A DNA stretch of 64,000 nucleotides from Dolichospermum sp. UHCC 0259 (lineage in GTDB: Bacteria; Cyanobacteriota; Cyanobacteriia; Cyanobacteriales; Nostocaceae): the NCBI RefSeq assembly GCF_009711935.1, contig NZ_VIKX01000216.1, positions 26,096 to 90,095 of the forward strand, written 5' to 3'. Of the stretch, positions 27,499 through 34,841 are shown one piece after another. The position numbers and the translations under genes were made by a program. Position 1 is the stretch's first letter; each line of letters opens with the position of its first letter. The notes under the pieces were generated by a model, which saw only the letters and a list, made by a program, of their open reading frames with translations, ran no database searches and had not been told where the DNA came from.

Positions 27499-28602
27499 AT
27501 GGCAACTAAAAAACCAACTGATAAAAATACAAAAGCCGAAATTCTCCAAGCTTATGAAGAATTAGTGAAAGAACAAGCAGCGCTCAAATCTCAACTAGAA
27601 CAAAAACCCACAGAAAAGCCTCCTGCAACCAAAGAACAACCAAAACCAGAATCTAAACCAGAATCTAAACCAGAACCTAAAATAGCTATGACTCAATCTA
27701 CTACTATTCAACAAAAAATGAATAATACCATTCAAAGTCTTGCTAATATTCAGCTAGGATTTGGTAGTGCTGCGAATGAATTATCAGAACAACTTACAAC
27801 AAAGGCTGCTAGATTATCAGAAATTCAACAAGTTGTACAAGAAGAAATTTCTCAATTATCTCAATTACATAATTTGGAAGTTTCTGAAGATATTTTAGAT
27901 ACTTTGATTCAAACCTACGAAGATAACGAAAAAGCTTATCAGGAGGAATACAGTCAAAGCTATGAAGTTTTATCCCAAGAGGTTTTAGAACTGAATAATA
28001 ATTGGCAAAAAGAACAGGAAGAATATCAAAGAACTATTAAAGAACGCAATGAAAACCTCAACCGCACACGACAACGAGATTCAGCAGAATATAAATATGA
28101 TTTAGAACTGCAACGTAAGTTAGCAAGTGATGAATATGCACAGGAACAAAAGCTATTAAATAACCAACTAGAAGAGGAGAAAGAAACCACAGAAAAACAA
28201 TGGAGTGAACGAGAAAAAACAATTGCTGACAGAGAAAAAGAATTTGCAGAATTGAAAGCTAAAGTAGAAGCATTTCCTAAAGATAAAGAAACTGCTCTCA
28301 AAAAAGCCACTGAAGAAGGTAAAGGTATTGCTACCTATCAAGCTAAAGTAAAATCAGATTTGTATGCGAAAGAAGTAGAAGGACAAAAACGTTTTTACGA
28401 GCAAAGATTACAATCTTCAGAACAGACAATTACTAATCAACAAACCCGACTAGAAAACCTTTCCAGACAACTAGAATCCGCCCTCAAACAAGTTCAGGAT
28501 TTGGCAGTTAAGGCTATTGAAGGCAGTTCCAATGTCAATTCCTATCAAGCTATGAAAGAAATAGCCTTAGAACAGGCTAAAAGCCAAGCAAAAGCTAAAT
28601 AA
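27499..28602 (+). CDS. Coiled-coil-rich protein, second of a tandem pair
   Basis: The 367 residues differ from the neighbour mainly by a Lys/Pro/Glu-rich N-terminal insert at about 35-60 (KPTEKPPATKEQPKPESKPE) and a C-terminal extension. The shared core includes IQLGFGSAANELSEQLTTK and QLESALKQVQDLAVKAIEG. A GAGGTGAATA ribosome binding site precedes the ATG. It lies 34 bases after the first copy, so the two are cotranscribed, and they probably assemble together. A dispersed palindrome and terminator-like hairpin follow at 28611-28702. Confidence 0.75.
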   Translation: MATKKPTDKNTKAEILQAYEELVKEQAALKSQLEQKPTEKPPATKEQPKPESKPESKPEPKIAMTQSTTIQQKMNNTIQSLANIQLGFGSAANELSEQLTTKAARLSEIQQVVQEEISQLSQLHNLEVSEDILDTLIQTYEDNEKAYQEEYSQSYEVLSQEVLELNNNWQKEQEEYQRTIKERNENLNRTRQRDSAEYKYDLELQRKLASDEYAQEQKLLNNQLEEEKETTEKQWSEREKTIADREKEFAELKAKVEAFPKDKETALKKATEEGKGIATYQAKVKSDLYAKEVEGQKRFYEQRLQSSEQTITNQQTRLENLSRQLESALKQVQDLAVKAIEGSSNVNSYQAMKEIALEQAKSQAKAK

Positions 28603-28651
28603 GATTTAACCTGTAGGGTGTGTTAGCCAAGCGTAACGCACCTTATATCCT

Positions 28652-28702
28652 GGCGACTAGAAGTCGCGGCTACACAGACAAAACCCACCTTCGTGGGTTA
28701 AA
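28652..28702. repeat. Dispersed element with ACCCAC/GTGGGT hairpin, likely two-way terminator
   Basis: This is a close copy of the element at 7776-7826, containing CGGCTACACAGACAAAACCC. It ends in AACCCAC, loop, GTGGGTT between two convergent genes, a sensible terminator position. Confidence 0.65.
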
Positions 28703-28707
28703 ATCAG

Positions 28708-29277
28708 TTAACTATGTATGCTACCATCAGGCATAATTGCTCCAGTTAGGAAAGTTTCACTCATATCTGTATCATCTAAATTAGCTCCAGTTAAATTCAC
28801 CTCGCATAAATTAGCCTCGCTTAAATCTGCACCACTCAAGTCCGCACCTTGTAAGTTTGCTTTCCACATTCTTACACCTCCCATTTTTGCACCACTGAGG
28901 TTTGCACCCTGCAAGTTTGCAGAGGAAATTGATGCCATGTGTAAATTAGCATCACACAAATTAGCACCACTTAACAGCGCTCCGCTGAGATCGGATTCAT
29001 TTAAATGCGCCGTCTTTAATATAGCTTGAGTTAAATTAGCACCACAAAGAATCACTTCAGATAAATGCGCTCTTTCTAATTTTGCTCCTTGAAGATTTGC
29101 TTTACTCAAGTTAGCTCCACTTAAAGAAGCTGCTGTCAGATTAGCTCCACTTAAATCTGCTCTGCCGAAGTCTACACCACCCAAGTTGACTCCTTGGAGA
29201 TTCGCTCCTGGTAAAGCAATACAGTTAAAGCTTCTTTCTCCTGTTGCGTACCTATCTAAAAGTTCTTGAACGTTCAT
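28708..29277 (-). CDS. Pentapeptide-repeat protein
   Basis: Of the 189 residues, those from about 20 to 185 are tandem A(N/D)LxX repeats, around 30 units without interruption (GANLQGVNLGGVDFGRADLS at the start). They would fold as a right-handed quadrilateral beta helix about eight coils long. The N-terminal MNVQELLDRYATGERSFNCI is a common capping segment in cyanobacterial members. There is no signal peptide or membrane helix, so it is probably cytosolic. Function is unknown; some relatives mimic DNA, but this one lacks a distinctive charged surface pattern. Confidence 0.93.
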   Translation of the reverse strand: MNVQELLDRYATGERSFNCIALPGANLQGVNLGGVDFGRADLSGANLTAASLSGANLSKANLQGAKLERAHLSEVILCGANLTQAILKTAHLNESDLSGALLSGANLCDANLHMASISSANLQGANLSGAKMGGVRMWKANLQGADLSGADLSEANLCEVNLTGANLDDTDMSETFLTGAIMPDGSIHS

Positions 29278-29314
29278 ATTTTTTTAGTTCTCGTACTTAG
29301 TGGGAACACTAGAT

Positions 29315-29983
29315 TTATGGTGTTTGCTTAACACCGTTTAAAATTAGGGCGATCGCACCTTCTGTATGTTTTTCTATCATTTCTGGACTGAGGCGATCTA
29401 TCTCTGGTGTCAGATGCTTCCAGTTTTCTTGGACTACAAAATAGAAAATGCAGACACTAATTAAATGAGTCAGAGTTAAAAATGGGTCTAGTGGACGGAA
29501 ACAGCCCTGTTCTATTCCCCTTTCTAGAACTTTTAGCAGTGGTGCATATAGACTACCAGGGTTAACTTGCTTAAAATACAATCCCTGATTTTGAATCGCT
29601 TCTTGAAACCACAGCATCTGCCGATGGGGATAAGTTGCTTCATAAGCGATCGCACACCGGATAATTTCCTTTAACGCTTCTTCTGGGTGCAAATAGTCAA
29701 GGTTCATTTGACCTACTACTAATTCTAGCTGATTAATCGGACGCTGCAAAACCGCTTTGTATAGACCTTCTTTATTCTCAAAGTAGTAATGTATCATCGC
29801 TGTGGTAATTTTCGCACGATCAGCGATCGCACTCAACCGCGCTCCCTTCAACCCATGTTTCGCAAACTCCATCTCCGCTGCATCAAGAATTTGCTTCTGC
29901 GTCACCTTTGCATCTCGTACCTGACCCACAGATTTAGCAACTTCCTCATTCTTAACAAACTTCACCACAGCGTTTTCAGACAT
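29315..29983 (-). CDS. TetR-family transcriptional regulator
   Basis: The 222 residues have a TetR helix-turn-helix at about 28-75 (QILDAAEMEFAKHGLKGARL, then ITTAMIHYYFENKEGLYKAV). The ligand-binding part resembles the YfiR/TetR_C group with YPHRQMLWFQEAIQNQG. It is divergent from a Rieske oxygenase gene, with a 20-bp palindrome in the 97-base gap, so it most likely represses that gene and itself and responds to the oxygenase substrate or product. Confidence 0.93.
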   Translation of the reverse strand: MSENAVVKFVKNEEVAKSVGQVRDAKVTQKQILDAAEMEFAKHGLKGARLSAIADRAKITTAMIHYYFENKEGLYKAVLQRPINQLELVVGQMNLDYLHPEEALKEIIRCAIAYEATYPHRQMLWFQEAIQNQGLYFKQVNPGSLYAPLLKVLERGIEQGCFRPLDPFLTLTHLISVCIFYFVVQENWKHLTPEIDRLSPEMIEKHTEGAIALILNGVKQTP

Positions 29984-30009
29984 ATTTTGCTTGTCTAGTG
30001 TAACAAGAG

Positions 30010-30055
30010 TTGACAGCTATCTGACTAACTCGTTAAACTAATTAAAAAATTAGTT
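30010..30055 (+). promoter_or_regulatory. Promoter with palindromic operator for the TetR/Rieske pair
   Basis: TTGACA at 30010-30015 is followed after about 18 bases by TAAACT, a weak -10. The perfect palindrome AACTAATT-AAAA-AATTAGTT (30036-30055) overlaps and follows the -10 position, where a TetR repressor would block transcription. Assignment is inferred. Confidence 0.5.
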
Positions 30056-30080
30056 AATTAAATCATAGGATTTTATAATC

Positions 30081-31064
30081 ATGCTACAAGGCGCACCCTG
30101 GCTATTGGCTCATCGCTCCATGCTCAAGCCAAATCAGACTTTTAAAGTTTCTCTATACGGAAATGACTACGTAATGTGGCTAGATAGAGTTGGTAAAATT
30201 AGCTGCTTACCTAATGCCTGTCCTCATTTAGGTGCAATGCTTTCCGAAGGTTGGTGTGTGACCAAAGCAGATGGAAGTAGTAACGTAGTTTGTCCATTTC
30301 ATGCTTTAGAATTTGATAGCAATGGTTGTACAGTATTACCCAATAGTAACAAGCAAACAAAATCTTTAATCAAACCCTTAGAATTAATTATTCAAGGTGA
30401 TTTTATTTGGACTTATGGCGGATATGAAGCCAAAATTTCTATCCCAACAATTTTCACAAATTTTGCCGCCGAATATGAATTTATTGGACATACCAAAAAC
30501 TTCAGCGTGAAAACCGAACTGTTGACAATGCTGCTAAATATGCACGACTATGATCATCAAAATGGTACACACCGTCCTCTATTTGAAATCGCAGAAGTAC
30601 AATTTAAAAAATTTATTGACAACGGACATCACTCTCATGCTTATTTTGACTTAATTAGAAAGCAAACTAAATTCAACGACTTACTCAAAAATCCCGGATT
30701 ATTAGCTATACCAAATAAAATTAACGCCCATTTAGAAAATTTATTTCCTTTCTCTATAATTGTACATGGTGAAAGTCCTGTTGCCAGTGTTAAACAAATT
30801 CATTTTTTCATTCCCGAATCAGAAACACATACTCGCACCTATGTTTTAGTTTATGGTAAAGCCAAACATCCTATTGCCCATTTAGTTAAAAAGAATTTTG
30901 TTAGATTAGCAGAAGTAATTGTTGAACAAGATGTTGATATTTTGGGTAAACTCTACACCAACATCCCTCAAAATATAAAAATGAGTAACGAAATTGGCAT
31001 GGATTGGGCAAAACGCAATTTTACTAATTTTCCAATGATTGTTGAACCAAATCTATCTCGATAA
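30081..31064 (+). CDS. Rieske non-heme iron oxygenase
   Basis: The 327 residues have a Rieske [2Fe-2S] domain with Cys47-Pro-His49 and Cys71-Pro-Phe-His74, and a catalytic domain with a mononuclear iron site, Asp156-Tyr-Asp-His159-xxxx-His164 (DYDHQNGTH), the D-xx-H-xxxx-H motif of Rieske oxygenases. It would need electrons from a ferredoxin or reductase not encoded nearby. The substrate is unknown; similar enzymes act on sterols, pigments and aromatic acids. The divergent TetR gene suggests induction by a small molecule. It is probably cytosolic; no signal peptide is seen. Confidence 0.85.
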   Translation: MLQGAPWLLAHRSMLKPNQTFKVSLYGNDYVMWLDRVGKISCLPNACPHLGAMLSEGWCVTKADGSSNVVCPFHALEFDSNGCTVLPNSNKQTKSLIKPLELIIQGDFIWTYGGYEAKISIPTIFTNFAAEYEFIGHTKNFSVKTELLTMLLNMHDYDHQNGTHRPLFEIAEVQFKKFIDNGHHSHAYFDLIRKQTKFNDLLKNPGLLAIPNKINAHLENLFPFSIIVHGESPVASVKQIHFFIPESETHTRTYVLVYGKAKHPIAHLVKKNFVRLAEVIVEQDVDILGKLYTNIPQNIKMSNEIGMDWAKRNFTNFPMIVEPNLSR

Positions 31065-31099
31065 ATTATAAATAAAACAAAACTCAAAAATAACCATTT

Positions 31100-31123
31100 A
31101 GAGATGTTTGAGGGAACGTCTCT
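31100..31123. repeat. Small palindrome AGAGATGTT/AACGTCTCT
   Basis: A 9-base arm with one G-T pair around loop TGAGGG, 35 bases after the Rieske gene stop. Palindromes of this type are dispersed in cyanobacteria; it may also serve as a terminator. Confidence 0.5.
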
Positions 31124-31180
31124 ATACTTCCCAAATAAAGATTTAAATAGAAATCAGAATATATTTTTAATAAATACCTT

Positions 31181-31762
31181 ATGAATATAAAAGAAATAAA
31201 ATTAGGAAAATATCTAACTTTAGAAGAATTTTGTACCTGCACTCAAACCTATCATAAATATGCTCAAAATATCAACCCCTATCCACAAAATTTACCAGAA
31301 GTAATTCCCGCATTACAGGATTTAAACAAATTTATCATTGACCCAGTGATAGATTATTTTGGTAGAGAAAAATTTAAACTTACCTACGGTTTTTGTTCTC
31401 CATACTTAAAAAAGTATCTAGAGAAAAAAGACCCAGTTACAGGGGAAAAAAATGGGCGTGTCGCTCCTCATCTCGACCAACATATTAGCTATGAAATCAA
31501 CAAAAACGGTAAATATTATTGTGAAAGATTAGGTGCTGCTTGCGATTTTCTAATTACAGATTTACCGAGTACAGAATTAGTAGAATGGATATTACAAGCA
31601 AAACTAACCTTTGATTCCCTCTATTTTTATAGTCATAACCAACCAATTCATATTAGTTATGGACAACAACATAAAAGAGATATTTGGACATTTAATAACT
31701 CAGGAATACCCACCAAAAAAGGACTTGAAGACTGGATAAAACTAGCAAAGGAAATAATTTAG
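31181..31762 (+). CDS. M15/hedgehog-type DD-peptidase-like protein, possibly inactive
   Basis: The 193 residues have the order of blocks seen in M15 peptidase-like folds: YLTLEEFCTCTQTY, LTYGFCSPYLKKYL, ERLGAACDFLI and PIHISYG. In active enzymes the zinc ligands are His and Asp in an HxxGxAxD motif and a His in the last strand. Here Glu replaces that first His (E-R-L-G-A-A-C-D), while the Asp and the last His are kept. There is no signal peptide, which argues against a cell-wall role. A 22-codon fragment of a paralogue lies at 32762-32827, suggesting duplication. The base composition is strongly AT-rich. The family call is tentative. Confidence 0.45.
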   Translation: MNIKEIKLGKYLTLEEFCTCTQTYHKYAQNINPYPQNLPEVIPALQDLNKFIIDPVIDYFGREKFKLTYGFCSPYLKKYLEKKDPVTGEKNGRVAPHLDQHISYEINKNGKYYCERLGAACDFLITDLPSTELVEWILQAKLTFDSLYFYSHNQPIHISYGQQHKRDIWTFNNSGIPTKKGLEDWIKLAKEII

Positions 31763-31833
31763 GAGTGATGAATTGCTGCTGGATATTTTTATTTAATAAT
31801 ATTTTTTGCAAATTAGATAATTTTTTGCTATTA

Positions 31834-31849
31834 TGTACATAAGTGTACA
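31834..31849 (+). promoter_or_regulatory. Paired TGTACA operator of the Phd/YefM toxin-antitoxin operon
   Basis: TGTACA occurs at 31834-31839 and 31844-31849, separated by TAAG, 15 bases before the antitoxin ATG. TGTACA is the core recognised by YefM-type antitoxins in E. coli, where it also occurs in pairs. The pair probably overlaps the core promoter and gives autorepression. Confidence 0.7.
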
Positions 31850-31863
31850 CAAAAATAAAATCT

Positions 31864-32127
31864 ATGTCAACTATCCCCACCGTCGGCATTCGTGAGTTTA
31901 GAGCGCGTCTGTATAAGTATACAAAAGAAAATCAAGAACCCATTGCTTTAACGTCTCATGGGGAGACAATTGGTTATTATATTCCTGCTCAAGCGCAACC
32001 TCAAAAAAAAGATATAGAGTCTTTAAGGCAAGCTGTTACCAAGCTCAGTAATATGTTGGCGGAAAAAGGACTCACTGAGGATGATATTATTGCTGATTTT
32101 CAAGAGTTTAGAAAGCAGAGCTATTAA
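31864..32127 (+). CDS. Phd/YefM-type antitoxin
   Basis: I choose ATG 31864 (MSTIPTVGIREFRARLYKYT), 87 residues; the GTG upstream lies within the operator. The N-terminal IREFRARLYKYTKENQEPIALTSHGET pattern is that of the Phd/YefM DNA-binding fold, and the C-terminus is helical and acidic (EKGLTEDDIIADFQEFRK). The stop TAA shares its last base with the toxin ATG, so translation is coupled. The TGTACA pair directly upstream fits autoregulation by this family. It should neutralise the PIN toxin encoded next. Confidence 0.85.
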   Translation: MSTIPTVGIREFRARLYKYTKENQEPIALTSHGETIGYYIPAQAQPQKKDIESLRQAVTKLSNMLAEKGLTEDDIIADFQEFRKQSY

Positions 32128-32564
32128 TGACAAAAACAGCAAAGATTATTGTTCTTGATGCGAATATTTTACTGCGTGCAGTTCTAGGAATAAGAACATT
32201 TTCTTTAATTTCGGAACACACGGATAAGATACTTTTTTGCACTCCAGAAGTTTGTTATGGTGAGGTTGCTTTTCATATTCCTAATATCGTACGCAAGCGT
32301 CAAATCAATCCTCTTCAAGAGCAAGAAGCTGTAGCTACTCTGAATGATCTTAAACAGCTTGTAACTGAAATAGGGGAAGACATTTACGGCGGTTTTAGGC
32401 AAGAGGCTTTAAATCGTATCCGTGAGCGAGATGAGAAAGATTGGTCAATTGTTGCTTTAGCTCTTGCTTTTGGCTGTCCAATTTGGACGGAGGATCAGGA
32501 TTTTTTTGGCACTGGTATTGCTACATGGCGAACCAAGAATATTGAAATTTTCTTCAATGAATAA
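32127..32564 (+). CDS. PIN-domain ribonuclease toxin
   Basis: The 145 residues cover a whole PIN domain. The first catalytic Asp is in IVLDANILLRAV (near 11), a Glu in PEVCYGEVAF (near 47), an Asp in RDEKDWSIVALALA (near 107), and the last acidic pair in WTEDQDFFGTG (near 125). All four positions needed for Mg2+ binding are present, so it is probably active. It starts one base inside the antitoxin stop codon. PIN toxins cleave tRNA, rRNA or mRNA; the target is unknown. Confidence 0.87.
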   Translation: MTKTAKIIVLDANILLRAVLGIRTFSLISEHTDKILFCTPEVCYGEVAFHIPNIVRKRQINPLQEQEAVATLNDLKQLVTEIGEDIYGGFRQEALNRIRERDEKDWSIVALALAFGCPIWTEDQDFFGTGIATWRTKNIEIFFNE

Positions 32565-32761
32565 ATTCTTCTTTCCAAATAAATGTTCCATTATCGTCGG
32601 GTCGCAAAATAATCTTATAGTCAATTAATAATTTCATGGCTATTTATCTGAATAAGTGGTTTTAATTATTTTAACTGAGCGCCACGATCTTCAAGAATCA
32701 TTTGAATAATAAAGCTTTATATATAAGATTTAAATAAATTTATCGTTTGATATATTATTTA

Positions 32762-32827
32762 CATAGAGAGCAATTTCGCCTTACCTACGGTTTTTATTCA
32801 CCAGACTTTAAAAAGTATCTTATATGA
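32762..32827 (+). pseudogene. Fragment of an M15-like gene
   Basis: Twenty-two codons ending in TGA read HREQFRLTYGFYSPDFKKYL, aligned to residues 66-87 of the protein at 31181-31762 (GREKFKLTYGFCSPYLKKYL). It lies 1 kb away on the same strand with the toxin-antitoxin pair between. The rest of the 323-base gap 32565-32887 is AT-rich and shows nothing else I can name. Confidence 0.75.
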
Positions 32828-32887
32828 ACTGGCATTTTTTCTCATTCTGTTTTATTTTTAAAGTAGTTACAAACAGAGTGTTATTAA

Positions 32888-33133
32888 ATGTCTGAACTAT
32901 TAACAGCAGATATTAGTATCGAAATTAATGGAACAACTTATGAAGGACGATATACCGTTAACATGAAACATCAGTTACTTACTGTAATTTCTGATTATGG
33001 AACAGAGACTACTTATACTTCAATTCCATCAGATATGCAAACACCACTAGAAAGAAATAAAGGAATAGCAATGCGTGTATTCCGAGAGATAGTAGATAAG
33101 TCTCTTGAAGAAACGAGGAAAGGATATAAATAG
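32888..33133 (+). CDS. Hypothetical protein, 81 aa
   Basis: I do not recognise it. The small soluble chain has an N-terminal beta hairpin pattern (ADISIEINGTTYEGRYTVNM, then HQLLTVISDYGTETTYTSI) and a C-terminal helix (KGIAMRVFREIVDKSLEETR). It is bounded downstream by a 13-bp inverted repeat, which supports an independent transcript. It sits between a toxin-antitoxin pair and a HEPN protein in an AT-rich accessory stretch. Confidence 0.55.
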   Translation: MSELLTADISIEINGTTYEGRYTVNMKHQLLTVISDYGTETTYTSIPSDMQTPLERNKGIAMRVFREIVDKSLEETRKGYK

Positions 33134-33163
33134 ATTTAACAAAATGCTTTAAAGCTAGTTTTC

Positions 33164-33191
33164 ATAGATATAGCAAAGTTGCTATATCTAT
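33164..33191. terminator. 13-bp inverted repeat after the 81-aa gene
   Basis: ATAGATATAGCAA and TTGCTATATCTAT are exact complements with a 2-base centre, 31 bases after the stop, then TTCTATG. It is AT-rich, so a weak terminator at best. Confidence 0.45.
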
Positions 33192-33374
33192 TTCTATGTG
33201 GACTTTCCAAGGTAAGGAAATTTCAATAGTTTCAATCTCTTGAGATTTAGTTGACTAAACTATATTGTTTTATACCTGATGTATATATAACTATATTATG
33301 TGTTCTGAATTAATTGACTGTATAGTTAAATAATGTATACTGAACTAATAAGTAATTAAACAAAAGTATTTATA

Positions 33375-33441
33375 GTCATTGCGATTGCTTGATTCCACTA
33401 TGTCTCACTTCATACTTCGTAAACAGGCCATTCGCAATGAC
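33375..33441. repeat. MITE-like element with GTCATTGCGA ends
   Basis: GTCATTGCGA at 33375-33384 is the exact complement of TCGCAATGAC at 33432-33441, a 67-base element. It lies in the 379-base gap upstream of the HEPN gene, next to AT-rich sequence with no other recognisable feature. Confidence 0.65.
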
Positions 33442-33512
33442 ATTGTGTAATTAATTTTGTATAACTACTTAATTTATTGCTTACAGAATTGTTCTTTTCA
33501 AAAAGTAAAGAA

Positions 33513-34790
33513 ATGCTATATAAATTTGAATTACTTTGTATTGACGAACTAGAAAAAGTCAAATTCTCTAAACCTAAAAATTTTATTCGGTCTTTATCAA
33601 CTATTGAAAAATTGTGGAAGAGCGAACCTATAATTTCAGATGATTGTCTTAAAATTTGTGACAATATCGGAAATATAAATATATCTATTCAGCCTTTTGA
33701 CATAAGCAAAATGGTTACAGGAGGTCGTTCTTCATCTGCTTACTATATTATTGTTGAAGGAGATTTTGATAATCTTGAACCGTTTAGATTAAAGTTTATT
33801 GAACAATTAAAAGATATGCAGTTTAACCATAGACAAATATTAATAGATGATGTTTCTAATAAAATAGCACTTGATATATATCCTTTAATAAATAACATTG
33901 AAACATTATTGAGAAAATATATTGTGAAGTTTTTTATTACGAAAATTGGTACTGATTGGTGGTCAATTGCTGTTTCTAAAGACACTAGAGAGAAAGCAAA
34001 TAACCAAAAAAAGAATGAAGACGTATTTACTAGTCCCTCAAGGGTAATAGCTAATGTCACATTATTAAATTTTGATCAATTAGGTAGAATAATTTATAGC
34101 CAATCCTCATTATTTACAAAAACAGAAGATATTATTGATAAAATTAGAATAGCAGAAGATTTAGATAGTTTAAAACTCGAAGTTTTAGAAGGAAATTTTA
34201 CAAAATATTTTAAAGATACGTTTGAACAAAAAGATTTTGGAAATAAATGGGAAAAATTAAGTAAAATTAGAAATAAGGTAGCACATAACAATTATTTCTT
34301 TCAGAAAGATTTGGATTTAGCAAATCAGCTTTGTGATGAGTTAATAAATATAATCAATAATGCTGATACTAGTATTGATGCTTTAATTTTGAGTATTTCA
34401 GATATAGAAACTTTGGTAAAAGTAAGAAATGAAAGAGAGAAAGAAGAGCTAGAAGATCAACAATCAGAAGACCCAGTAATAAACATTAATGAAGATATAG
34501 AAGAAAATTTTACACAATCAATAATTCCTGAAAATAATATTAAGCCTAAACTATCTTTATCTATTCTAAGTGAAGAAAAATTGATTTACAATCTTAAAGA
34601 ATGTTTAAAACAAAAACAATTTGTTGGTTTAAAGTATTTTGTTAGAGATTATCTAGGAGAACAAGGATATTCATATAATTCATCTCATTCTCTAATTAAT
34701 CTTTTAATAGATAAAGGAAAAATTGAATCTTATAAAATTCCAAATCCTTATGGAGATAAGGATACAACTGCAATTAAGTTAGTAGAATAA
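33513..34790 (+). CDS. HEPN-domain protein with C-terminal helical domain
   Basis: I choose ATG 33513 (MLYKFELLCIDELEKVKF), 425 residues; a TTG 12 codons earlier is in frame. Two parts suggest HEPN relatedness: ALDIYPLINNIETLLRKYIV near 125, as in Swt1-like HEPN proteins, and RNKVAH (Arg253 to His258), the Rx4H catalytic signature of HEPN ribonucleases. An acidic linker covers about 320-350, and residues 350-425 look like a winged helix. Codons are extremely AT-rich compared with core genes, which suggests transfer. HEPN proteins act in defence, toxin-antitoxin and RNA processing systems; which applies here is open. Confidence 0.6.
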   Translation: MLYKFELLCIDELEKVKFSKPKNFIRSLSTIEKLWKSEPIISDDCLKICDNIGNINISIQPFDISKMVTGGRSSSAYYIIVEGDFDNLEPFRLKFIEQLKDMQFNHRQILIDDVSNKIALDIYPLINNIETLLRKYIVKFFITKIGTDWWSIAVSKDTREKANNQKKNEDVFTSPSRVIANVTLLNFDQLGRIIYSQSSLFTKTEDIIDKIRIAEDLDSLKLEVLEGNFTKYFKDTFEQKDFGNKWEKLSKIRNKVAHNNYFFQKDLDLANQLCDELINIINNADTSIDALILSISDIETLVKVRNEREKEELEDQQSEDPVININEDIEENFTQSIIPENNIKPKLSLSILSEEKLIYNLKECLKQKQFVGLKYFVRDYLGEQGYSYNSSHSLINLLIDKGKIESYKIPNPYGDKDTTAIKLVE

Positions 34791-34841
34791 TACAGATTAT
34801 TCTACAGTACCAGTTAGATTGTATTTGAAAAGTTATGAGGG

